DNA of 64,000 bases from Chelatococcus sambhunathii (GCA_031316315.1 JADBEO010000012.1:1-64000); one strand, 5' to 3'; counted from the first letter of the stretch, positions 8,386-19,174 are shown. Notes: a model not told the origin generated them from the sequence alone. A program made the numbers and translations.

Positions 8386-9198
8386 GCGCCGGACCATGAC
8401 GGTTCGGCCGATCCCGCACAATCCCGCGCGCGCGTCCATGACGACGCGCCGCGCGTGCTCATTCTGGGCGGCTCGTCCGACGGCTTCGCCGCGGCCGAGG
8501 CGTTCCACGACGCCGGCTATGACGTCGTCACCTCCTTCGCCGGGGTGACGGAGACGAGGCGGGCGCCCGTCGGCGTCTTCCGCGTCGGAGGGTTTGGCGG
8601 CGTCTCCGGACTGACCGCCTATCTCGCGGTCGAGAACATCGACCTCATCATCGACGCCACCCACCCCTTCGCCACCAAGATGACGGCGAACGCCATGGCC
8701 GCCTCGGCGAATTCCGGCGTCCCGCTCGTGCACGTCCTGCGGCCCGCCTGGGCGCCGGAGCCCGGCGACGACTGGCGCTTCGCGCCAGACCTCGTCTCCG
8801 CGGCCGCGATCACGCCGGTCACCTTCGGTCCCTGCTTCCTGACGGTCGGCCGCGGCAAGATCGCGCCCTTCGCGAGCCGTCACGACCTGCGCTACCTGAT
8901 CCGCACCGTCGACAATCACGTCATCGCCTTCGACCATCCCAACACGCATGTCGTCTATGGCCGCGGGCCGTTCTCGATCGAGGACGAGCGGGCCTTGTTC
9001 GACAGGTTCGCCGTCGGATGCGTCGTGACGGCGAACAGCGGCGGCGACGGAGCGGCGGCGAAGCTCGCGGTCGCGCGCGAGCGCGGCCTGCCGGTCGTCC
9101 TGGTCGACCGCCCGCCGCCGCCCGAAGGCGTGGTCGTCGCGACGGCGACGGAAGCGCTCGCCGCAGCGGAAGAGATGATCAGGCGTCAGGCGGCGTGA
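8365..9198 (+). CDS. cobK: Precorrin-6A reductase CobK
   Basis: CobK reduces precorrin-6A to precorrin-6B using NADPH. The core begins RVLILGGSSDGFAAAEAFHDAGYDV, which matches the N-terminal nucleotide-binding strand of the family. It continues IDATHPFATKMTANA, VHVLRPAW, FLTVGRGKIAPF and VTANSGGDGAAAKLA. The ATG at 8365 has a plausible ribosome site (GGAGA about 9 bases upstream) but adds about 30 Asp/Arg/His-rich residues before the core. A GTG at 8455 would start exactly at the core. If 8365 is right, the gene overlaps the divergent cobA start by about 20 bases. It leads the cobK-cobL-cobM run. Confidence 0.93.
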   Translation: MRQLGRHAPDHDGSADPAQSRARVHDDAPRVLILGGSSDGFAAAEAFHDAGYDVVTSFAGVTETRRAPVGVFRVGGFGGVSGLTAYLAVENIDLIIDATHPFATKMTANAMAASANSGVPLVHVLRPAWAPEPGDDWRFAPDLVSAAAITPVTFGPCFLTVGRGKIAPFASRHDLRYLIRTVDNHVIAFDHPNTHVVYGRGPFSIEDERALFDRFAVGCVVTANSGGDGAAAKLAVARERGLPVVLVDRPPPPEGVVVATATEALAAAEEMIRRQAA

Positions 9199-9232
9199 TA
9201 GAGACGTCGGGTTCCGACCTCCGCGAGCCCTC

Positions 9233-10504
9233 ATGACCTCCGCCGCCCTCAAATTTTCGCCATCGACTTCCGCCCCGGCGTCGTCGGGCGCGAAATGGCT
9301 GACCATCGTCGGCGTCGGCGAGGACGGCGCGGCGGGGCTCAGCCAGCCGGCGCGCGTCGCGCTGGAAGCCGCCGCCTTCGTCGTCGGCGGCGAGAGGCAT
9401 CTTGCGCTCGTTCCGGCTTCCCTCTCGCCCTCGGCGGAGCGCCACGCCTGGCCCTCGCCCATGCTTCCCTTCCTCGACGTCGTCGCCGGCTGGCGCGGGC
9501 GAAGCGTCGTGGTGCTGGCGAGCGGCGATCCGCTGTTCTACGGCGTCGCGGCGACGCTGGCTTCGCGGATCGACCCGAATGAGATCGCCGTCCTGCCGGC
9601 GACGTCCTCCCTTCAGCTCGCCTGCGCCGCGATGGTCTGGCCCGTGAACGAGACGGCCGTCGTCTCCGCCTGCGGGCGGCCGATCGAGCAGCTCACACTC
9701 GAGCTTTTCGACGGCGCCCGCATCGTCCTGCTCAGCGCCGACGGCGCGACGCCCGCCGCAGCCGCGGCGCTGCTCGTCGCGCAGGGCTATGGCGACAGCC
9801 GGCTGACCGTGCTCGAACGTCTCGGCGGACCTGGCGCCGCCGCCCTCCCCCTCCTCGCGCGGGACGTTGGCGCCAGGCGGTTCGATCCGCTCAACGTAGT
9901 GGCGATCGAAGCCGTCGCCGGACCCGAGGCGCGGCTGCTTCCGCGCTCACCGGGATTGCCGGACGACGCGTTCCTGAACGACGGCCAGATCACCCGCCGC
10001 GAGATCCGGGCGCTCACCCTCGCCCGCCTCGCGCCGACGCCCGGCGCGCTGCTCTGGGACGTCGGCGCCGGCTCCGGCTCGATCGGCATCGAATGGATGC
10101 GCGCGGCCCGCGGCGCGAAGGCGATCGCGCTGGAGCCGCGCGCCGACCGCGCGGCGCGCGCGCGGGAGAACGCGAGCCGCCTCGGCGTCCCCGGCCTCGA
10201 CCTGCGCGAAGCCGCCGCGCCGGACGGTCTGGCGGGCCTGCCCCGTCCCGACGCGATCTTCCTCGGCGGCGGCGCGACGGCGGAACGTGTGATCGACATC
10301 TGCTGGGCGGCGCTGAAGCCCGGCGGACGTCTCGTCGCAAATGCGGTGACGCTGGAGACGGAGACGAAGCTGGTCGCGGCGCGCGAAGCCTTCGGCGGCG
10401 ATCTCGTGCGGCTGCAGGCGACCTATGCCGATCCCGTCGGCCGGATGACCGGCTGGCGACCGGCGATGCCGGTCACGCAATACGCCGTCGCCAAGCCGCG
10501 CTGA
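9233..10504 (+). CDS. cobL: Precorrin-6Y C5,15-methyltransferase (decarboxylating) CobL
   Basis: CobL methylates precorrin-6B at C5 and C15 and decarboxylates the C12 acetate chain to give precorrin-8X. The 423-residue protein is the usual fusion of two units. The N-terminal CbiE-like tetrapyrrole methylase domain shows WLTIVGVGEDG, VVGGERHLAL and VVVLASGDPLFYGV. The C-terminal CbiT-like Rossmann methyltransferase shows LLWDVGAGSGSIGIEWMR, AIALEPRADRAARARENA and LKPGGRLVANAVTLE. About 19 Ser/Ala-rich residues precede the first domain. Its stop lies 1 base from the cobM start, so cobL and cobM are almost certainly in one transcript. Confidence 0.96.
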   Translation: MTSAALKFSPSTSAPASSGAKWLTIVGVGEDGAAGLSQPARVALEAAAFVVGGERHLALVPASLSPSAERHAWPSPMLPFLDVVAGWRGRSVVVLASGDPLFYGVAATLASRIDPNEIAVLPATSSLQLACAAMVWPVNETAVVSACGRPIEQLTLELFDGARIVLLSADGATPAAAAALLVAQGYGDSRLTVLERLGGPGAAALPLLARDVGARRFDPLNVVAIEAVAGPEARLLPRSPGLPDDAFLNDGQITRREIRALTLARLAPTPGALLWDVGAGSGSIGIEWMRAARGAKAIALEPRADRAARARENASRLGVPGLDLREAAAPDGLAGLPRPDAIFLGGGATAERVIDICWAALKPGGRLVANAVTLETETKLVAAREAFGGDLVRLQATYADPVGRMTGWRPAMPVTQYAVAKPR

Positions 10505-10505
10505 C

Positions 10506-11267
10506 ATGACCGTCTATTTCATCGGCGCAGGTCCCGGCGATCCCGATCTCATAACCGTCCGCGGCCGCGACCTGATCTCCCTCTGCCCGGTCTGCCTGTA
10601 CGCCGGTTCGCTGGTGCCTGAGGAGGTCGTGGCCTTCGCGCCCAGCGACGCGCGCGTGATCGACACCGGGCCGCTGTCGCTCGGCGAGATCGTCGCGGAG
10701 TTCGAGGCCGCGCACGCCGCCGGCCTCGACGTCGCGCGGGTCCATTCCGGCGACCCGTCGATCTACGGCGCGACGGCGGAGCAGTTTGCGGCGCTGAAGA
10801 CGCGGGGAATTCCGTACGAGATCGTGCCGGGCGTCCCCGCCTTCGCAGCCGCGGCGGCGCGTCTCGGCGTCGAGCTGACCGTCCCGGAGATCGCGCAGAC
10901 GATCACACTGAGCCGCCTGTCGGGCCGCGCCTCGTCCATGCCGCCAGACGAAACGCTGGAGGCGGTCGCCGCGTCGCGCGGGACGCTGGTGCTGCATCTC
11001 GCGGCGAAGCAGCTGGCGCGCATCGCCGAGGAGCTGGCGCCGCTCTACGGCGCGGACTGCCCGGTCGCCCTCGTCGCGCGCGCGACATGGCCGGACGAGG
11101 CCATCGTGCGCGGAACGCTCGCCGACATCGTCGAGAAGGCGGCGCCGCTCGGCGTCGAGCGCACCGCGCTGGTGATCGTCGGCCGCGCGCTCGACGGCGT
11201 CGGCGAAGCGACGAGCGCGCTCTACGCCGCCGACCATGGCCGGCATCTGAAGCCCACGAAGGGCTGA
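10506..11267 (+). CDS. cobM: Precorrin-4 C11-methyltransferase CobM
   Basis: CobM is an S-adenosylmethionine-dependent tetrapyrrole methylase that methylates precorrin-4 at C11 to give precorrin-5. The 253-residue length is typical. Visible motifs are VYFIGAGPGDPDLITVRG at the N-terminus, CLYAGSLVPEEVVAF, VARVHSGDPSIYGATAEQ, VPGVPAFAAAAARLGVELT and TITLSRLSGRASSMP. The next pathway enzyme, CobF, is not found in the window. The transcript ends at a strong hairpin shared with the convergent hppA gene. Confidence 0.96.
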   Translation: MTVYFIGAGPGDPDLITVRGRDLISLCPVCLYAGSLVPEEVVAFAPSDARVIDTGPLSLGEIVAEFEAAHAAGLDVARVHSGDPSIYGATAEQFAALKTRGIPYEIVPGVPAFAAAAARLGVELTVPEIAQTITLSRLSGRASSMPPDETLEAVAASRGTLVLHLAAKQLARIAEELAPLYGADCPVALVARATWPDEAIVRGTLADIVEKAAPLGVERTALVIVGRALDGVGEATSALYAADHGRHLKPTKG

Positions 11268-11274
11268 TCGAAAC

Positions 11275-11303
11275 AAAAACGGGCCGGCTTGCGCCGGCCC
11301 GTT
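11275..11303. terminator. Rho-independent terminator between cobM and hppA
   Basis: CGGGCCGGC (11281-11289) pairs perfectly with GCCGGCCCG (11294-11302) across a TTGC loop, with an extra A-T pair outside. The run of A just before it becomes a T tract on the minus strand, so termination is best for hppA. The stem also lies directly after cobM and may end that transcript too. Confidence 0.85.
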
Positions 11304-11328
11304 CCGTTGACGTCGGAGCCTTGTCCGC

Positions 11329-13452
<2,124 letters not shown>

Positions 13453-13637
13453 CGCGTGCGTTCCTCAGTCTGTTTCAAGACCACTGCGCAGGCTCGTCTT
13501 CGGCTTTCGGCCGAGCGGCCTGTCGTTTTGTTGGGGGAGCAGTCGTTCTCGCCCTTCAAGCGGGCGGGAAGCTGCCAGAACGGCGTGCGTTCCGCAATGC
13601 GGTAAGCCTCTGCGAAGGCTCATTCGTACGAATGTCG

Positions 13638-13668
13638 AAAGGCCGCGCCCTGAACGAGCGCGGCCTTT
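13638..13668. terminator. Terminator of the lytic transglycosylase gene
   Basis: AAAGGCCGCGC (13638-13648) pairs with GCGCGGCCTTT (13658-13668) around a 9-base loop. The A/T ends of the stem give a short T run in the minus direction. It lies 36 bp past the stop of the minus-strand gene at 13704. The rest of the gap up to hppA (13453-13637) shows no coding potential and presumably holds the hppA promoter. Confidence 0.75.
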
Positions 13669-13703
13669 GGAAAAGTCCTGCTAAATCAGCCGGACCCGCG
13701 AGG

Positions 13704-14513
13704 TCATTCGGCGATCTTGTTCGCCGCGTAGGCGATGGCCTTCTGGTAGACCGAGGAGGCGTTCCAGCCCGCGAGCGCGCCGTACTGATCGAAGCCGCCG
13801 CCGCGTGACCAGCCGTGCTGGCGCAGGTAGTTGGCGATCGAGGCGACCGTGTCGGCCGAGGAGCGGACCATATCGACGCGGCCGTCGCCGTCGCCGTCGA
13901 CGCCGAACTTCTGGTAGGAGGTCGGCAGGAACTGGCCCTGCCCGATCTCGCCATGCTCGGCCCCGCGCATCTCGCTCATCGAGAGCTGACCGTTGTCGAC
14001 GAGTTGCATCGCGGCGATCAGCTCGCCCTGGAACTTCTCGGTGCGGCGGCAGTCATAGGCGAGCGTCGCGAGGCCGTTGAACACGTTCTTCTTGCCCTGG
14101 ATCGCGCCGAACGCGGTCTCCATGCCCCAGATGGCGAGGATCACCGGCGCCTCGACGCCGTACTTCGCCTCGACCCGGTCGAACAGCGCGCGGTTCTTGG
14201 CCCAGCGCGACTTGGCCTGGCTGATCAGCGAGGCGGGCGCGCGCTTGGCGATGAACTGCTCCAGCGACAGCTTGAAGGGGCGCTGGGTGCGGTCATAGGC
14301 GATCAGGCTGCGGTCATAGGCGACGCCGGACAGGGCGGCGTCGGCGACGCGGGCCGAGACGCCGCGCGCCTGCGCCTCCGACTTGAAGTCCTCGACCCAG
14401 GCGCTGAAGCCAGAGCCGTCGTTGCCGCACTGCGCGGCGTGGGCGGAGCCCGCCGCGAAGAGAGCCCCGAAGCCGACGGCCGCGGCCGCGAAGAGGGTTG
14501 AAATGGGTCGCAT
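13704..14513 (-). CDS. Periplasmic lytic murein transglycosylase, MltB family (short form)
   Basis: The enzyme cleaves peptidoglycan between MurNAc and GlcNAc with formation of 1,6-anhydroMurNAc. The 269-residue product starts with a clear Sec signal peptide ending near AGSAHAA. The catalytic domain has the MltB/GH103 pattern: YGVEAPVILAIWGMETAFG around residue 125, in which the glutamate is the likely catalytic acid. YDCRRTEKFQGELIAAMQL, GEIGQGQFLPTSY, VDGDGDGRVDMV and SIANYLRQHGW follow. There is no C-terminal peptidoglycan-binding domain, unlike the larger homologue at 58290-59600. It is monocistronic, with its own terminator downstream. Confidence 0.9.
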   Translation of the reverse strand: MRPISTLFAAAAVGFGALFAAGSAHAAQCGNDGSGFSAWVEDFKSEAQARGVSARVADAALSGVAYDRSLIAYDRTQRPFKLSLEQFIAKRAPASLISQAKSRWAKNRALFDRVEAKYGVEAPVILAIWGMETAFGAIQGKKNVFNGLATLAYDCRRTEKFQGELIAAMQLVDNGQLSMSEMRGAEHGEIGQGQFLPTSYQKFGVDGDGDGRVDMVRSSADTVASIANYLRQHGWSRGGGFDQYGALAGWNASSVYQKAIAYAANKIAE

Positions 14514-14676
14514 GTGGCGCGTCGCCTCGCTCGTGAATGAATGCCGGCCCGGGACCTCTACCGGTGAAAATGGCGAGGATTCGACGGCGGCGCATCATGC
14601 GTGCGCGATTTCGAGGTTTCAATCAGACGGTCGGACCGTTGCGGGCGGTGAGTGGCGCAAGCGCCACAAATCCCAG

Positions 14677-15675
14677 TCAGAAGTGGGAGAAGGACCGCGT
14701 CTCCAGCGCCAGGGGGCGGCCGTTCGATTCGACCTCGACGCCTGCGCCCTCCACCAGCGCGCCGACGTCGACGACCGGCACGCCCGCGGCGCGCGCCTCC
14801 TGCTCGAAGGCGTCGACGTCGTCGGGGTGGATCGCGAGCAGCAGCTCATAGTCGTCTCCGCCGGTCAACGCGTCGGTGAGCGAGGACGGATCCGCCCGGA
14901 TCGCGCGCGCGGCGGCGCGCGAGAGCGGCACACGGTCCGCCTCGAGGATCGCGCCGCAGCGCGAGGCCTCGGCCAGCTTCTCGAGATCGCCCACGAGGCC
15001 GTCCGAAAGATCCATGGAGGCAGCCGCATAGGCCGCGACCACACCTGCGAGGGCGAGACGGGGTTCGGGAATGAGGTAACGGTCGAGCAGGTGCTCGCGC
15101 TCGTCGCGCCTGAGGTCCCACTTCAGCGCGAGGCGCTCGTCCTGCCGCAGGCGCAACCCGAGCGCGGCGTCGCCGATCGTTCCTGTCACGTAGAGCCGCT
15201 GGCCCGGCGCACCGCCGCCACGGCGCGGCGTGCGGCCCTCCTGCGCGAAGCCGAGCGCGGTGACGGAGATCATCAGCGGGCCGGGCGTCCTGACTGTGTC
15301 CCCGCCGAGCAGGCTGACGACGAACTCCTCCTGGTCCGCGGCGAGACCCTCTGCGAAGCCGTCGAGCCAGTCGGTCTCCCAGTCCTCCGGCAAAGCGAGC
15401 GTGACAAGATAGCCCGCGGGCCGCGCGCCCTTGGCGGCGAGATCAGAGAGGTTGACCCTCAGCGCCTTGCGGGCGACGGCGTCGGCGGGATCGTCGGGGA
15501 AGAAATGGACGCCGGCGACGAGCGCGTCGGTCGTGACGACGAGATCGGGCCCGTCGCCGGTCGGGATGGTGGCGGCGTCGTCCGACAGGAGCGCGGCGCC
15601 GGGCGCCGCCGCGAGCGGCCTGAAGAAGCGCGCGATGAGGCCGGCCTCGTCCAGCCGGCCCTCGGCGCGGCTCAT
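14677..15675 (-). CDS. thiL: Thiamine-monophosphate kinase ThiL
   Basis: ThiL phosphorylates thiamine monophosphate to the active cofactor thiamine diphosphate. The 332-residue protein has the AIR-synthase-like fold signatures of the family: LLSDDAATI and VVTTDALVAGVHF near the N-terminus (Asp-rich metal and ATP binding), ARKALRVNLSDLAAKGA, LLGGDTVRTPGPL and SMDLSDGLVGDL. GGDDYELLLA appears near the C-terminus. The start chosen (MSRAEGRLDE) overlaps the stop of the upstream COQ10-like gene in an ATGA arrangement, so the two are translationally coupled. An upstream in-frame extension only overlaps that gene. Confidence 0.95.
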   Translation of the reverse strand: MSRAEGRLDEAGLIARFFRPLAAAPGAALLSDDAATIPTGDGPDLVVTTDALVAGVHFFPDDPADAVARKALRVNLSDLAAKGARPAGYLVTLALPEDWETDWLDGFAEGLAADQEEFVVSLLGGDTVRTPGPLMISVTALGFAQEGRTPRRGGGAPGQRLYVTGTIGDAALGLRLRQDERLALKWDLRRDEREHLLDRYLIPEPRLALAGVVAAYAAASMDLSDGLVGDLEKLAEASRCGAILEADRVPLSRAAARAIRADPSSLTDALTGGDDYELLLAIHPDDVDAFEQEARAAGVPVVDVGALVEGAGVEVESNGRPLALETRSFSHF

Positions 15676-16136
15676 GCGAGCGCGGGGCGCGCGCCGTAGA
15701 CCGTGTCCGCCCGCTGCTCGAAGGCCTCGGCGTAACGACGGAACACGCGGTCGAAGACGGAGCCCACGAGCATGGCGAGCGACCGGCTTTTCAGCTCCCA
15801 CTCGATGAAGAACTCGACCTCCGAGCCCCCGCCCTCGCGCGGGCGGAAGGTCCAGCGGTTCTCCAGGTGCCTGAAGGGCCCGTCGAGATATTCGACGAGG
15901 ATCTTCTTGGCGTCGCGGTCGAGCGTCACCCGGCTGGTGAAGGTCTCGCGGAAGATCTTGTAGGCGATCGTCATGTCCGCGACGAGCACCGGCCGCGCCA
16001 CGCCCTCCTCCTTCTTCCGGATCCTGAGCGCCTCGCAGAGCGGCAGGAACAGCGGATACTTCTCGACGTCCGCCACGAGATCGAACATCTCGTCGGGCGA
16101 GTGCGGCACGCGGCGAACGGTGCGGAAGGCGGGCAT
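15672..16136 (-). CDS. COQ10/RatA-type START-domain protein
   Basis: This 154-residue protein belongs to the COQ10/RatA branch of the SRPBCC (START-like) superfamily. Mitochondrial and alphaproteobacterial members bind ubiquinone or late intermediates and assist respiratory quinone function. Some enterobacterial relatives were named RatA toxin; that name does not define function here. Typical segments are FRTVRRVPHSPDEMFDLVADVEKYPLFLPLCEALRI, YKIFRETFTSRVTLD, LDGPFRHLENRWTFRP and VEFFIEWELKSRSL. The start MPAFRTVRR is preferred over a longer upstream frame that lacks similarity. It is coupled to thiL. Confidence 0.88.
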   Translation of the reverse strand: MPAFRTVRRVPHSPDEMFDLVADVEKYPLFLPLCEALRIRKKEEGVARPVLVADMTIAYKIFRETFTSRVTLDRDAKKILVEYLDGPFRHLENRWTFRPREGGGSEVEFFIEWELKSRSLAMLVGSVFDRVFRRYAEAFEQRADTVYGARPALA

Positions 16137-16239
16137 CGAGACTCGGACGTCTCCGTTGTCGTCAGGAGAAGTATAGGAATTGCCGGCCGGAACGTCATCC
16201 CGGCCGAGGGTCTGAGGGCCAGCGCCGTCGGATCCAGCC

Positions 16240-17217
16240 CTACGGCAGCAGGACGCTCGAGCCCGTGGTCGCCCGTCCCTCCAGCGCACGGTGGGCGTCC
16301 GCCGCGTCGGCGAGCGCGAAGCGCTGGTTGACGTCGATCCTCACCTTGCCTGAGCCCACGACGTCGAACAGGTCGGCGGCCGTCATCTCGAGTTCGGGAC
16401 GGGTGCCGACATAATGGAAAAGGCTCGCGCGCGTCGCGAACAGGGAGCCCATCTTGCCGAGCAGCGCCACCGGAAACTCGGGGACAGGTCCCGAGGACTG
16501 GCCAAAGCTCACCCACATGCCGCGGAGCTTGAGGCACTCGAGCGACCCTGGAAAGGCGTCTTTGCCGACGCTATCGTAGACGACGTCGACGCCCTTGCCG
16601 CCGGTGATCTCCTTCACCCGCTCGACGAAATTCTCGCGCTTGTAGTCGATGACATGCGTGCAGCCCTTGGTCTTGGCGAGCGCGACCTTCTCCTCGCCGC
16701 CGGCCGTGCCGATGACGGTCGCGCCGAGATGCGCCGCCCACTGGCAGGCGATCTGGCCGACGCCGCCCGCCGCCGCGTGGAACAGGATGGTGTGCTCCGG
16801 GCCGACCCGGAATGTGCGGCGGAGCAGGTACTGCGCGGTCATCCCCTTCAGCATGATGGCCGCCGCCGTTTCGTCGGTCACCCCGTCAGGGATCCTCACG
16901 AGGACCTTGGCCGGCATGACGCGCTCGGTCGAATAGGCGCCGAGCGGGCTGTTGCCATAGGCGACGCGGTCGCCGACCGCGACCTCGGTCACGCCCTCGC
17001 CGACCGCCGTTACGACGCCTGCCCCCTCGCAGCCGAGCCCGAACGGATTCTCGGGCGCCACATAGGCGCCGGTGCGGTAGTAGACGTCGAGGAAGTTGAC
17101 GCCGACGGCGGTGTGGCGCACGGCGGCCTCACCCGGCCCGGGCGCCGGAAGGTCGACGTCCTCGAACTTCATCGCTTCCGGGCCGCCGGTCTCATAGACG
17201 CGGATCGCTTTGGCCAT
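16240..17217 (-). CDS. qor: NADPH:quinone oxidoreductase, zinc-independent MDR family
   Basis: This 325-residue medium-chain dehydrogenase/reductase resembles QOR. It reduces quinones by one electron using NADPH. The GroES-like N-terminal half has GEAAVRHTAVGVNFLDVYYRTGAY and LGCEGAGVVTAVGEGV. The Rossmann half has the cofactor motif HAAAGGVGQIACQWA, followed by TAGGEEKVALAKTKGCTHVIDY and GVDVVYDSVGKDAFPGSLECL. No catalytic-zinc cysteine cluster is apparent, consistent with quinone reductases rather than alcohol dehydrogenases. The physiological substrate cannot be assigned from sequence. It lies alone between the COQ10 gene and a secreted unknown, all on the minus strand. Confidence 0.9.
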   Translation of the reverse strand: MAKAIRVYETGGPEAMKFEDVDLPAPGPGEAAVRHTAVGVNFLDVYYRTGAYVAPENPFGLGCEGAGVVTAVGEGVTEVAVGDRVAYGNSPLGAYSTERVMPAKVLVRIPDGVTDETAAAIMLKGMTAQYLLRRTFRVGPEHTILFHAAAGGVGQIACQWAAHLGATVIGTAGGEEKVALAKTKGCTHVIDYKRENFVERVKEITGGKGVDVVYDSVGKDAFPGSLECLKLRGMWVSFGQSSGPVPEFPVALLGKMGSLFATRASLFHYVGTRPELEMTAADLFDVVGSGKVRIDVNQRFALADAADAHRALEGRATTGSSVLLP

Positions 17218-17321
17218 GTCGTCGTCTCTCCCGCGCTTTCGCGGCCTCGCGGCCGCACTCGGTTCACGAGCGCAAACTAGTCATCGGCGCGCGTGGGGGA
17301 AGTTATTTCGGCCGCAAGGCC

Positions 17322-18269
17322 TCATCGCGCGGGCGCAGCCGGCGCGAAGTCGCGGAAGGTGATGTCCGGCGCGCTGGTATTGTGGCTCGATCGCTCGATC
17401 CGGTCGAACCGCGCCTCGCTGACGTTCGCGCCTTGAAAATCGAGCACCGGCTCGTTGTAGAGGCCCTTCTCGGTGCGCCAGTTGACGCGGGCGATATCGG
17501 CCTTGGTCGGCGACACGAACATGGAGCGCAGCGCCGCAAAGGGACGCGGCGGATCTGTCTCTGACAATCCGTCGAGCGAGACGTCGAGCACGGTCTTCTT
17601 CTCGTCGACGCCGGCGATGCGGACCTCTCCGACGCCGCCTTTCGCGAAGGTCATGCGGAAAGCGCGCGTCGCCGGGTCCACCTTCAGCCTGGCGACGTCG
17701 ACCATCGGCCGTTCGCCGCCCTCGACCGGGCCGACGAGGACCGCCGCGCCGTAGGCCGCGTCCGGAAACGCCTCTCCGGGCACGGGCTTCACCCGCCAGG
17801 ACCCGCCGACTAGGTCCGCGACGAGGATTTCCGTGAACGCCCCTCGGACCCTCTGCATCCAGCGCAACTGGTGAAGGCCGCCGAAGGACTTGTCTCCGAC
17901 CATCACCTCTGCGCCGCGCTCGCGCCAAGAGGTCGCAAGCGTCACGCCATCGAGGCGGACGTCGGCGTCCTCATAGAGCGTCAGGGTTCTCGGCTTGAAG
18001 CGGAACGCGGGTTCAGGCTTCGGCGACTCGCAGTTTTCGAAATCGGGCTTGGTCGCGTCGAACTTCAGGTCCGGCAGATAAACCGGCGCGCTCGCCTCGA
18101 TCCGGAATCTGCGGACCTTCGGATTGGCGAAGGTCAGCACGACGTTGTCGAGTTCGGCGCATTGCGTCGGGCGGCTGAGGTTCTCGACCCAGGCGCGGTC
18201 CGGCGTGTCGGCGGCGAGCGCCGGCGTCGCGGAGACCATGGCGAGGAGCGCGGCGGCGAGGCGTCTCAT
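17322..18269 (-). CDS. Secreted protein of unknown function
   Basis: The 315-residue product starts with a typical Sec signal peptide (MRRLAAALLAMVSATPALAA). The mature part is predicted soluble, beta-rich and periplasmic, with two cysteines (CAELDN and FENCESP) in its first third that could form a disulfide. No domain was recognised. A C-terminal stretch reads LYNEPVLDFQGANVSEARFD, and the end is Ala/Pro-rich. Base composition and codon use fit the neighbours, so it is probably a native gene. It is followed by qor in the same direction, with about 100 bp between them. Confidence 0.7.
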   Translation of the reverse strand: MRRLAAALLAMVSATPALAADTPDRAWVENLSRPTQCAELDNVVLTFANPKVRRFRIEASAPVYLPDLKFDATKPDFENCESPKPEPAFRFKPRTLTLYEDADVRLDGVTLATSWRERGAEVMVGDKSFGGLHQLRWMQRVRGAFTEILVADLVGGSWRVKPVPGEAFPDAAYGAAVLVGPVEGGERPMVDVARLKVDPATRAFRMTFAKGGVGEVRIAGVDEKKTVLDVSLDGLSETDPPRPFAALRSMFVSPTKADIARVNWRTEKGLYNEPVLDFQGANVSEARFDRIERSSHNTSAPDITFRDFAPAAPAR

Positions 18270-18296
18270 CTGCGCGTCCTGCGGCGGGAACGCGCG

Positions 18297-18378
18297 TCAG
18301 CGACCGCCGCCGACGCGCAGGTTCGCTCCCGTCACATAGGACGCGGCGTCCGACAAGAGCCAGACCCGCGCCGGTCCG
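18297..18378 (-). pseudogene. Remnant of a short-chain dehydrogenase/reductase (C-terminal end only)
   Basis: Translated on the minus strand, this stretch reads GPARVWLLSDAASYVTGANL followed by RVGGGR and a stop. It closely matches the C-terminal hallmark of SDR enzymes (FLASDAASYVTGQ..VDGG), where the cofactor-facing Ser-Asp-Ala-Ala turn precedes the final strand. Nothing upstream in frame resembles an SDR, because the DNA there is the terC coding region in another frame. It appears to be the last 27 or so codons of an SDR gene whose main body was lost, perhaps when terC and the secreted unknown came to be adjacent. It is too short to be functional. Confidence 0.6.
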
Positions 18379-18379
18379 C

Positions 18380-19153
18380 TCAAGGCGCGACGCGCTCCTG
18401 CGGCTTGGCCGGGGCGTCCTCGACGCCCGCGGCATGGGCCAGCTTCGCGCGCTTGGTCTTGGCCAGCACGTTCAGCATCTCGACCAGCAGCGAGAAGGCC
18501 ATCGCGGCGTAGATGTAGCCCTTCGGGACATGGAAGCCGAAACCGTCGGCGACCAGCACCATGCCGATCAGCAGCAGGAAGGACAGCGCCAGCACCTTCG
18601 TGGTCGGGTGCTTGGCGACGAAGGCCGAGATCGGGCCGGACGACACGAACATCACCGCGACGGCGATGATGACGGCCGCGATCATGACCTCGATGTCCTC
18701 GGCCATGCCGATCGCCGTGATGATCGAGTCGATCGAGAAGACGAGGTCGATGACGATGATCTGCGCGATGATGACGGCGAAGGCCGCCTGAACGCCGCTC
18801 TTGGAACCGTGCTCCTCGCCCTCGATCGAGTTGTGGAGCTCCAGCGTCGCCTTGACGATCAGGAAGCCGCCGCCGGCGATCAGGATGATGTCGCGCCAGG
18901 ACAGGCCCTTGCCGAAGATCGTGAGCACCGGATCCTTCAGCGCGATCAGCCAGGTCAACATGAACAGCAGGGCAATGCGGAAGACGAGCGCGAGCAGAAG
19001 CCCGAGCTTGCGCGCGCGGTCGGCCTGTTGCTGCGGGAGCTTCGAGACCAGGACCGAGATGAAGACGACGTTGTCGATGCCGAGGACGATCTCCATGGCC
19101 GTCAACGTGAGCAGTGCGGCCCACGCTTCAGGCGTCGAAAAGACTTCAAGCAT
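18380..19153 (-). CDS. TerC/YkoY family integral membrane protein
   Basis: This 257-residue polytopic membrane protein belongs to the TerC family. Some members have been linked to metal-ion export, notably manganese, during exoenzyme metalation; others were first noticed in tellurite-resistance loci. The N-terminus has the family signature LTAMEIVLGIDNVVFISVLV, in which the acidic residues in the membrane are thought to bind metal. A second copy of the pattern occurs at VIDLVFSIDSIITAIGM, and a third acidic segment follows in the FSLLVEMLNVL helix. The C-terminal tail is charged and Ala/Pro-rich. No manganese riboswitch is visible in the 21-bp gap to pcs. Confidence 0.9.
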   Translation of the reverse strand: MLEVFSTPEAWAALLTLTAMEIVLGIDNVVFISVLVSKLPQQQADRARKLGLLLALVFRIALLFMLTWLIALKDPVLTIFGKGLSWRDIILIAGGGFLIVKATLELHNSIEGEEHGSKSGVQAAFAVIIAQIIVIDLVFSIDSIITAIGMAEDIEVMIAAVIIAVAVMFVSSGPISAFVAKHPTTKVLALSFLLLIGMVLVADGFGFHVPKGYIYAAMAFSLLVEMLNVLAKTKRAKLAHAAGVEDAPAKPQERVAP

Positions 19154-19174
19154 CGCGCGTCGTTTCCCTCGGGT

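Noticed and set aside
19154-19174. Manganese (yybP-ykoY) riboswitch upstream of terC
   Set aside because: Only 21 bases separate terC from pcs, too few for the riboswitch, and the motif is absent.
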